A stretch of 5,142 nucleotides of DNA from Yoonia sp. (GTDB lineage: Bacteria > Pseudomonadota > Alphaproteobacteria > Rhodobacterales > Rhodobacteraceae): positions 1-5,142 of the forward strand of contig JAPKCP010000236.1 of NCBI GenBank assembly GCA_028822885.1, written 5' to 3'. Shown here piece after piece: positions 1 through 4,840 of the stretch; within the stretch, counting starts at the first letter, position 1, and each line of letters begins with the position of its first letter. Below the pieces are notes generated by a model, which was not told the origin of the DNA, searched no databases, and saw only the letters and a program-made list of their open reading frames with translations. The position numbers were made by a program, and so were the translations under genes.

Positions 1-995
1 ACATATAATTCGCCGTCTTCCCAAACTGGAACACCATCAACGCGCACAGTCACATCAAGGACGTTCAGCGATATTTCACCGGGAGGGTAAGCACCGCACG
101 TGTGGAAATGCAGGATGCGTGGGTTGCCAAAGGCGCCACCGCCCCACCGCTCAAAATAATGCCCTGCTTGTTCTTTGAACTCACATCCCGGGTGAATGCC
201 AGCATGCCATGAATGCAGATAATATGTATCAATCCCGTATTTATTACCGACAAATTCGTAGTGCGCTTTGGCAGCAGCCACATCACGGGCAGACCCTTCA
301 AACCCAGTGATCCGCGTATCCTCAAAATTCACAAACAGCGTCTCTTTCAACTCGCAAGACCACGGTGTGTAGAATTGCGATCCAGTGCCGGTCAGAAACC
401 CATTCTGCGCAATCCGGCCACGAAACCCTTTGCCAGAAACAGGGGCCAACACCGACACAGGAAACCGTTTGAGGGTCGTGTCCGCGACGGTCAGCGGCTT
501 TGTGGCAACCGCTCCCTTAAAATCAGTGCCTGCGGGACACGTGACATGAATTTCAGATCCACTAAAAATAGCGTTGTTGACCAGACCCTTCAGGGCCTCG
601 AACGCTTGGTAGTCAATTGTGCCAAACGGTGACGCCAACATTTCACGGTCCAACGCATAGCTAATGATCTGCGTGTTGGCCGAATTCTTTGGGCGGAATC
701 TAATCTGATCACCTAATCGCGCTAGGAAGACCGTACAATTTGCCCCCTGCATCTTGCGCGCAAGCGCATCACATGGATCGCATACCTTTCTGCTCAACGG
801 GACATCAAACAGTTCTGTAACAAGGCCAAGTTCATCAGCCACTCTTTTGATCGACATGCATAACTCGGGATCATAATATCCAAAATCATCAGTCTCTCGG
901 ACAATCAGAAGTTTGTCCCCGGACTGACATTCCGCACAATTGACAAGCAGGTTGTGTGCGCCCTTTTTTAGGCGATCTTCAAAATAATCTAACAA
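1..995 (-). CDS. Partial M29 aminopeptidase / NicX-like protein (C-terminus beyond left edge)
   Basis: One minus-strand frame stays open from an in-frame TAA at 1011-1013 to the left edge, giving at least 331 residues. The chosen start is TTG at 993-995, with AGGGA at 1003-1007 seven bases upstream; the next in-frame ATG (855-857) would lose 46 residues that fit the family. The N-terminus (residues 13-31, ending SGDKLLIV) and the later GTD (156-158) and VDG (319-321) motifs resemble the superfamily of M29 metallo-aminopeptidases and NicX-type 2,5-dihydroxypyridine dioxygenases. A histidine-rich stretch, HSWHAGIHPG (261-270) followed by HFH (296-298), could bind metal. The HxD metal pair that I recall for M29 and NicX proteins is not evident near the VDG motif. 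No signal peptide is seen, so it is probably cytoplasmic. It is divergent from the HutC-like regulator, which suggests shared control. The reading frame is secure; the family assignment, made by eye, is moderate; the substrate is unknown. Confidence 0.72.
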   Translation of the reverse strand, partial: MLDYFEDRLKKGAHNLLVNCAECQSGDKLLIVRETDDFGYYDPELCMSIKRVADELGLVTELFDVPLSRKVCDPCDALARKMQGANCTVFLARLGDQIRFRPKNSANTQIISYALDREMLASPFGTIDYQAFEALKGLVNNAIFSGSEIHVTCPAGTDFKGAVATKPLTVADTTLKRFPVSVLAPVSGKGFRGRIAQNGFLTGTGSQFYTPWSCELKETLFVNFEDTRITGFEGSARDVAAAKAHYEFVGNKYGIDTYYLHSWHAGIHPGCEFKEQAGHYFERWGGGAFGNPRILHFHTCGAYPPGEISLNVLDVTVRVDGVPVWEDGELY

Positions 996-1002
996 AGCAA
1001 TT

Positions 1003-1007
1003 TCCCT
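1003..1007 (-). promoter_or_regulatory. Ribosome binding site that decides the TTG start at 995
   Basis: AGGGA on the minus strand lies seven bases before TTG at 993-995. An in-frame TAA at 1011-1013 limits the start to a very short stretch in which TTG is the only ordinary start codon. Confidence 0.6.
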
Positions 1008-1019
1008 AAATTACGGGCC

Positions 1020-1036
1020 GCATCAACGCGTGATGC
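1020..1036. promoter_or_regulatory. Perfect 6-5-6 inverted repeat, candidate operator or leader hairpin
   Basis: GCATCA, spacer ACGCG, then TGATGC. Both six-base arms match perfectly. It lies about 25 bases upstream of the TTG start of the left gene and just before its ribosome binding site. A repressor bound here could block that gene, or the RNA could fold into a hairpin in its leader. The size and symmetry suit a dimeric wHTH regulator, but no binding evidence exists. Confidence 0.4.
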
Positions 1037-1059
1037 ATGATAGAGATTAGCAAGAAAGT

Positions 1060-1089
1060 GGATTTTAGACTATTTCTGAGTCATAATCC
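1060..1089. promoter_or_regulatory. Imperfect 30-bp dyad, candidate operator
   Basis: The left arm has GGATT (1060-1064) and GACT (1068-1071). The right arm has AGTC (1079-1082) and AATCC (1085-1089). The nine paired positions are interrupted by a small asymmetric mismatch, and the central spacer is ATTTCTG. It sits in the middle of the divergent region where a shared operator would be expected. Confidence 0.35.
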
Positions 1090-1094
1090 TTGCC

Positions 1095-1109
1095 ATTAGG
1101 TATACTAAT
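1095..1109. promoter_or_regulatory. ATTAG-N5-CTAAT inverted repeat, candidate operator
   Basis: Perfect five-base arms flank GTATA. The element overlaps the palindrome GTATAC (1100-1105) and a possible -10 hexamer TATACT (1101-1106). HutC sites known from other bacteria are AT-rich palindromes built around GTATA-like cores, so this is the dyad most like a HutC operator. That comparison is from memory. Confidence 0.35.
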
Positions 1110-1146
1110 ACTACGTACCCGTGGGACTTGAAGATCAGAGACAAAG

Positions 1147-1176
1147 ATGGCTTTAAGAACGTACATAAACATTTGA
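1147..1176 (+). CDS. Possible nine-residue leader peptide upstream of the regulator
   Basis: ATG at 1147 opens a frame encoding MALRTYINI and closing at TGA 1174-1176. The TGA lies inside the TGAGG that serves as ribosome binding site for the regulator, and the short frame is in phase with the regulator. If translated, ribosomes ending here could help or hinder initiation at TTG 1186. The ribosome binding site upstream of this ATG is poor, and frames this short are common by chance. Confidence 0.2.
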   Translation: MALRTYINI

Positions 1177-1178
1177 GG
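1174..1178 (+). promoter_or_regulatory. Ribosome binding site that decides the TTG start at 1186
   Basis: TGAGG lies seven bases before TTG 1186-1188. The in-frame TGA at 1174-1176 excludes any start further upstream, so TTG is the earliest possible start. Confidence 0.6.
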
Positions 1179-1185
1179 CTGTCTT

Positions 1186-1875
1186 TTGGGTACGAGTTAT
1201 CACGACATCAAAGCGACGATCTTATTGCGCATCCGCGAGAATATTTGGCCCCCCGGCGCTAACTTGCCCGGTGAAATTGATCTGGCCAAAGAATTTGGAT
1301 GCGCCCGTGCGACTGTCAATCGCGCGATGCGTGAACTGGTGGACGAAGGTATCCTTGAACGCAAGCGCAAGGCCGGCACCAAGGTCAAACCATCGCCGAC
1401 CCGACGGGCCATGTTTTCGATCCCTATTGTTCGCGAAGAGGTTGCCAACGCTGGCGCGAAATACCGGTATGTGCTGATCGAACGCGCGGTCATACCCGCC
1501 CCCGGATGGCTCCGCGCGCGCATGGATATCGCCAAAGACCAACCCACATTGCACTTACGCTGCATGCATTACGCTGATGGCAACCCGTATCAATTTGAGG
1601 ACCGTTGGATCAACCTTGCTGCTGTCCCCACTGCGGCAGATTTCGATTTCGAAGATATCGGCCCTAATGAGTGGCTTGTTCGCGAGGTTCCGTTCACCGA
1701 AGGCGAGTTGGTATTTTCGGCAACGAATGCAACGAACGAGGTCGCGAACTTCCTAAACACGGTGGACGGCGCTGCTGTATTTACAGTTGAGCGGACAACG
1801 TGGCTGGACAAGATGAGCGTCACATATGCGCGGCTCTATTTTGCCAAAGACCACAAGATGACGACCCGTTTCTGA
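1186..1875 (+). CDS. HutC-subfamily GntR transcriptional regulator with UTRA domain
   Basis: A complete 229-residue protein of normal family length. Residues about 5-67 form the GntR winged helix-turn-helix: GEIDLAKEFGCARATVNRAM covers the recognition region, and ILERKRKAGTKV the wing. Residues about 80-225 form a UTRA ligand-binding domain with the HutC-like stretches LHLRCMHYADGNPYQFEDRW and GPNEWLV and the ending TTRF. In the HutC subgroup this domain binds urocanate or other small effectors, releasing DNA. Here no hut enzyme gene is adjacent; the neighbours are an M29/NicX-like gene and an ABC importer, so the effector may be their substrate or an intermediate (inference). Translation starts at TTG, which may keep the level low. 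Dyads upstream suggest autoregulation. The subfamily call is strong; the regulon is unknown and the symbol hutC is withheld for that reason. Confidence 0.92.
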   Translation: MGTSYHDIKATILLRIRENIWPPGANLPGEIDLAKEFGCARATVNRAMRELVDEGILERKRKAGTKVKPSPTRRAMFSIPIVREEVANAGAKYRYVLIERAVIPAPGWLRARMDIAKDQPTLHLRCMHYADGNPYQFEDRWINLAAVPTAADFDFEDIGPNEWLVREVPFTEGELVFSATNATNEVANFLNTVDGAAVFTVERTTWLDKMSVTYARLYFAKDHKMTTRF

Positions 1876-1925
1876 TCTGACGCTACAGATAGATGGTGGG
1901 ATACGACCCATTCAAATCAAATTTG
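1875..1925. terminator. Three weak tandem hairpins after the regulator
   Basis: ATCTG/CAGAT (1875-1890, six-base loop), TGGG/CCCA (1897-1910, six-base loop) and CAAAT/ATTTG (1913-1925, three-base loop) follow the stop codon in series. None has the GC-rich stem plus T-run of a classical intrinsic terminator, so termination here is only a suggestion based on position. Confidence 0.25.
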
Positions 1926-1931
1926 CATAAA

Positions 1932-1975
1932 GCCGCGCTAGTAGGCCTAACTGGAGCAATACGGTTGAGAGCGGC
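1932..1975 (-). terminator. Imperfect stem-loop between convergent genes, possible operon terminator
   Basis: GCCGC (1932-1936) pairs with GCGGC (1971-1975), and inside it AACTG (1949-1953) pairs with CGGTT (1962-1966), including one wobble. Read on the minus strand, after the permease gene, the stem is followed by TTTAT. The loops are large and the T-run short, so this is a weak terminator candidate for the ABC operon. Confidence 0.28.
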
Positions 1976-1993
1976 GTGCCTAGGTCAGATTGC

Positions 1994-2005
1994 GGTCATA
2001 TGACC
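1994..2005. repeat. Perfect 12-bp palindrome GGTCATATGACC
   Basis: A gap-free palindrome five bases beyond the permease stop codon, with another GGTCA copy at 1983-1987. Without a loop it cannot fold as an efficient hairpin, which fits a protein-binding site better than a terminator. Its role is unknown. Confidence 0.35.
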
Positions 2006-2010
2006 CACCT

Positions 2011-2769
2011 TCAACCCGCTTCGCGTTCAGCCCAACCTGCGAAGACTCGCTCTAAAAATATGACCGCATAATACAAAACGATCCCCAAAAATGCGAGCGC
2101 GATCAAAACAGCGAACATCAATGGATAGTCCCCGTTTGTCTCTCCCGATTTGAACAGTGCCCCAAGTCCGCGGCCATGCGGGCTGACGATTTCAACCAAG
2201 TTTGTACCAATGAAAGCGAGGGTCGCCGAAACCTTCAAGGCACCAAAAAACTCTGGTAATGTTTTGGGCAACGCTATTTTGCGAAATATTGTAAACCGGG
2301 ATGCGCCAAGGGCGCGCAGGATATCGCGGTACTCTGGTTCCAACGTGGAAAGGCCAATGCCAACCGAAACAGCGATGGGAAAGAACGAAATCATGAACGC
2401 CATCAGGATTGTGTTAAAGTCATGCTGGCCAATGAAGATCAGAGAAATAACTGGCACAAGCGTGGCTTTGGGAATGGCATTGAACCCAATTAACAACGGA
2501 TAAAGAGCGTCGCGCGCGATCCGCGAAAATCCAATGACCATACCAATTACGGTTCCAAATATGACAGCCAAAAACAGCCCAGCGACAGTCCGCCAAAGGG
2601 TCTGCCAACCCATAATAAAGAATAGTTCTTTATATTTCCAAAATGCGGGTGGCAAATCAGAGGGCGAAGCCATTTTGTAATTCGGCCAGTCATTAGCCCA
2701 AACTAAAAGCTCCCACAGACCAAGAAAAATAATGACGGCAAAGATAGGAGCAGCGATCTTACGAAACAT
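2011..2769 (-). CDS. NitT/TauT-type ABC transporter permease
   Basis: A complete 252-residue inner-membrane protein of usual length for the SsuC/TauC/ThiX type of binding-protein-dependent permease. Hydrophobic segments lie near residues 7-24, 62-82, 91-113, 120-140, 178-195 and 217-240, consistent with six membrane spans. The cytoplasmic EAA loop, which docks onto the ATPase, is seen at about 146-172 (EYRDILRALGASRFTIFRKI, then ALP). The ATG start at 2767-2769 overlaps the TGA of the ATPase gene by one base (TGATG), so the two are probably translationally coupled. Only one permease gene is present, so the channel is likely a homodimer (inference). It is the last gene of the three-gene import operon. 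The substrate cannot be assigned from this subunit. Confidence 0.93.
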   Translation of the reverse strand: MFRKIAAPIFAVIIFLGLWELLVWANDWPNYKMASPSDLPPAFWKYKELFFIMGWQTLWRTVAGLFLAVIFGTVIGMVIGFSRIARDALYPLLIGFNAIPKATLVPVISLIFIGQHDFNTILMAFMISFFPIAVSVGIGLSTLEPEYRDILRALGASRFTIFRKIALPKTLPEFFGALKVSATLAFIGTNLVEIVSPHGRGLGALFKSGETNGDYPLMFAVLIALAFLGIVLYYAVIFLERVFAGWAEREAG

Positions 2770-3587
2770 CAGCGATCCTCAATTTGACGTCCCTGTGCGA
2801 TTTTGATCTGGTCGCGCAAGATATGCAGCATTTCTGCTGCGGGTTGGGTGAACAGCACATCCAATGTGCGGTCCTTTGGCAGATCAACATCCATCACAAA
2901 TTGGGTGCGGGCTGGACGACCAGATAGAACAATCACTTGATCGCCTAAAAACACGCTTTCCCGTAGATCATGGGTAATAAGGACGGCTGTGAACGGTTCC
3001 GCGTCGCGCAGATCACGCATGGTCTGCCAAAGATCCTCGCGGGTGAATGCATCAAGGGCACCAAAAGGTTCGTCCATGATAAGGACATCAGGTTTATGAA
3101 CAAGAGAGCGGCACAAGGACGCGCGCTGTTTCATGCCACCGGACAATTCTGACGGGCGTTTATGCTCAAATCCAAGCAACCCAACCATGTCGAGCAGCTC
3201 CATTGCGCGTGCAACGCGATCACTGCGGAGCATACTGGGTGCTACAATTTCGAGGGGGAGGATGACGTTGTCCAAGACCGTCCGCCATTCCAAGAGTACG
3301 GGGTTTTGAAAGGCCATCCCCACTGTTTTGCGCGGTCCTTTGACAAGTTCACCGTGCAGCCAAACTTCACCAGCATCAGGCTTCAGCAAGCCCGCGACGA
3401 GCCGTGTCAGTGTGGACTTTCCACATCCAGAAGGGCCAACAACTGCCGCAAATGTGCCCTCAGGAACGGACACGTCCAATCCATCCAAGACCGGAAGTAG
3501 TCCGCTTACCGTTTTGTAGGCGTGTTTAACACCTTTAATCTCTATGAGGTTTTCGATGCTACGACCCTTGGAAAAGTAAGAAGCCAC
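2769..3587 (-). CDS. NitT/TauT-type ABC transporter ATP-binding protein
   Basis: A complete 272-residue cytoplasmic ATPase that powers import. All core motifs are intact: Walker A GPSGCGKST (51-59), Q-loop Gln94, signature LSGGMKQR (148-155), Walker B VLIMDEP (168-174), D-loop ALD (177-179) and H-loop His206. The sequence is closest in style to SsuB/TauB/ThiZ proteins. The start is GTG at 3585-3587; the binding-protein stop lies 30 bases upstream. The ribosome binding site is poor (GTAGAAAAG on the minus strand), and no in-frame ATG occurs near the N-terminus, so GTG is the best choice but not certain; the family core begins at about residue 13. It is the middle gene of the operon and ends in a one-base overlap with the permease gene. 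Confidence 0.94.
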   Translation of the reverse strand: MASYFSKGRSIENLIEIKGVKHAYKTVSGLLPVLDGLDVSVPEGTFAAVVGPSGCGKSTLTRLVAGLLKPDAGEVWLHGELVKGPRKTVGMAFQNPVLLEWRTVLDNVILPLEIVAPSMLRSDRVARAMELLDMVGLLGFEHKRPSELSGGMKQRASLCRSLVHKPDVLIMDEPFGALDAFTREDLWQTMRDLRDAEPFTAVLITHDLRESVFLGDQVIVLSGRPARTQFVMDVDLPKDRTLDVLFTQPAAEMLHILRDQIKIAQGRQIEDR

Positions 3588-3603
3588 GACTTTTCTACCG
3601 TGG
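3584..3603 (-). promoter_or_regulatory. Small hairpin over the GTG start of the ATPase gene
   Basis: On the minus strand CCACG (3599-3603) pairs with CGTGG (3584-3588), leaving a ten-base loop that carries the weak purine-rich ribosome binding region. The GTG start codon (3585-3587) lies in the 3' arm. It could lower ATPase synthesis relative to the binding protein or stabilise the upstream mRNA. A five-base stem is weak. Confidence 0.25.
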
Positions 3604-3617
3604 CCTCAATTCTGCAA

Positions 3618-4625
3618 TTACTGCAACATCAAGCTGCCATCAGTCGGCAAGAAGCTAGGGTCAAAGTAGACTGCTGCATCCGGCTCTGTCTGGAATTCAT
3701 AGACAGATTTGGTCTGCTCTATCGCGCTCATCATACGATCACTGTCAATGGAACCAATGCCATTTTCGATAACAAAATCCGTCAGGACATTCGCATCAAT
3801 TGCCATTTGCAAACGCTCAGTCTCAAGCGCGGCATCCGCTGCAGGGTTGCGATCCATCAACGCCTCAATCGCTACATCCGGTGCGGCAATCGCGTCCTTC
3901 CAACCCATCGCCACCGCACCCAAAAAGGCGGTGACAACGTCAGGATTAGCTGCTGCAAAATCTGTGTTCACAATGATTGCATTACCGTAAAGATCCACGC
4001 CATAATCCGCCATCAACATCACAGAGATGTCGTCGGCAGGGACCCCAAGACGTTTTAGATTCAAGGTAGACGAAAATGAAAAGCCAGTGATGGCGTCAAC
4101 GTTGCCCCCCGCCAACATAGGCTCTCGCGTTGGGAATCCGACAGGTTCGACGGTGATACCAGCCAAATCAATGCCAGTTTCAGCTGCAAAGATTGGAAAC
4201 TGTGCCCATGCGCCGTCTGGCGGTGGTGCGCCAAGGACTTTGCCAACAAGGTCTTCGGGTGTTTCTACGCCAAGCGATTTCCGTCCAACAACCGCAAATG
4301 GTGGTTTGTCGTAAACCATCATAACAGCGGTTACCGGTGCACCGGGGTTCTGGTCGAGAAAGCGCATCAATGAATTAATATCGGCAAATCCAACGGGGAA
4401 CGCGCCAGTCGCGACTTTTGGAATAGCATCAAGGGACCCTGCCCCTTCACTGATTGTGACAGTCAAACCCGCATCGGCAAAATATCCCGCATCCAATGCA
4501 TGAAAATAAGGTGCTGACGGTCCTTCGAATTTCCAATCCAGCGCAAAGGGCATGTCTGTTTGCGCAAATGCTGGCGAAGTCAGAAGCGTCGCGGCGAGCG
4601 CGAAAAGTGTCTTGTCAACGGTCAT
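3618..4625 (-). CDS. Periplasmic substrate-binding protein, NMT1/THI5-like (NitT/TauT type)
   Basis: A complete 335-residue binding protein, normal length for the family. The N-terminus has a Sec signal peptide: Lys5, a hydrophobic core at residues 7-17, and an AFA-Q cleavage site after residue 21. There is no lipobox, so it should be a soluble periplasmic protein. The mature N-terminus (LDWKFEGPSAPYFHALDAGY at 29-48, then F) followed by an EGAGSLDAIPKVATG segment is characteristic of the NMT1/SsuA-like family, which includes binding proteins for thiamine pyrimidine precursors, sulfonates, nitrate and many unassigned solutes. The ATG start at 4623-4625 has AAGG seven bases upstream. It is the first gene of the operon, followed 30 bases later by the ATPase gene. 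No TPP riboswitch was found upstream, which argues against a thiamine-precursor role. The ligand is unknown. Confidence 0.92.
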   Translation of the reverse strand: MTVDKTLFALAATLLTSPAFAQTDMPFALDWKFEGPSAPYFHALDAGYFADAGLTVTISEGAGSLDAIPKVATGAFPVGFADINSLMRFLDQNPGAPVTAVMMVYDKPPFAVVGRKSLGVETPEDLVGKVLGAPPPDGAWAQFPIFAAETGIDLAGITVEPVGFPTREPMLAGGNVDAITGFSFSSTLNLKRLGVPADDISVMLMADYGVDLYGNAIIVNTDFAAANPDVVTAFLGAVAMGWKDAIAAPDVAIEALMDRNPAADAALETERLQMAIDANVLTDFVIENGIGSIDSDRMMSAIEQTKSVYEFQTEPDAAVYFDPSFLPTDGSLMLQ

Positions 4626-4632
4626 GTGAAGG

Positions 4633-4636
4633 CCTT
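4633..4636 (-). promoter_or_regulatory. Ribosome binding site of the binding-protein gene
   Basis: AAGG on the minus strand, seven bases before ATG 4625. It supports this start over the longer in-frame possibilities. A weak CCTG/CAGG inverted repeat (4638-4657) lies just upstream of it. Confidence 0.5.
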
Positions 4637-4840
4637 ACCTGGTTGCGTCTCATCAGGAATTAGCAGGCAGCCAGATAGGGTAACAGGATTTCCAAAGATC
4701 GCAGGCGCAATCGATTTCTGCCTCTGCATACCCGCTTAAAAAATGAACATATTTTTGGTGGCTGCGCAAAATGCATGCGCTTGGACAAAATTGAGTAGAG
4801 CGCGATTGGGTCTGTCATGGCCAAACAGTTGAGGTATTAT
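4637..4840 (-). promoter_or_regulatory. Upstream region of the ABC import operon
   Basis: About 200 bases without a credible gene, positioned to hold the operon promoter. I could not find a -35/-10 pair of good quality; TATGTT (4746-4751 on the minus strand) is a possible -10. The region includes a 17-bp inverted repeat at 4764-4780. No riboswitch consensus was recognised. Confidence 0.4.
4764..4780. promoter_or_regulatory. 17-bp inverted repeat GCGCA-N7-TGCGC, candidate operator
   Basis: Perfect five-base arms around AAATGCA, about 140 bases upstream of the binding-protein gene. It has the same 17-bp overall length as the dyad at 1020-1036, and both contain ATGCAT near or inside them, but the arms differ. 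It could be an operator for the transporter operon. Support is by position and symmetry only. Confidence 0.3.

Larger units (their letters stand above)
996..1185. promoter_or_regulatory. Divergent intergenic control region
   Basis: This 190-bp gap separates two divergent genes and must hold both promoters. It contains three inverted repeats (1020-1036, 1060-1089, 1095-1109) and two copies of ACGTAC (1113-1118 and 1159-1164). No strong consensus -35/-10 pair is visible in either direction; TATACT at 1101-1106 is a possible -10 element for the regulator but lacks a good -35. GntR-family regulators commonly bind palindromes near their own promoters, so autoregulation and control of the divergent gene is a reasonable inference. 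Confidence 0.55.

Noticed and set aside
213..632. Plus-strand frame of 139 residues
   Set aside because: It lies antisense to the uninterrupted, family-like minus-strand frame at 1-995 and has a basic, low-information composition typical of a shadow.
1200..1565. Minus-strand frames of 121 and 110 residues opposite the regulator
   Set aside because: The plus strand encodes a full HutC-type domain architecture, so these are shadows.
1186..1875. Naming the regulator hutC and the locus a histidine-utilisation operon
   Set aside because: No urocanase, histidase, imidazolonepropionase or formimidoylglutamase gene lies in the window; subfamily similarity alone does not fix the pathway.
3522..4058. 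Plus-strand frame of 178 residues
   Set aside because: It lies mostly opposite the secure binding-protein gene and crosses the gap into the ATPase gene; the Cys/His/Arg-rich composition is that of an antisense shadow.
4649..4656. Hammerhead-ribozyme-like CTGATGAG on the minus strand
   Set aside because: The matching GAAA core and the three-stem arrangement are not present nearby; an eight-base match alone is expected by chance.
4626..4700. TPP riboswitch before an NMT1/THI5-like operon
   Set aside because: The family name suggested it, but the conserved CUGAGA and CUGAUC...UAAUGCCAG-type elements are absent.
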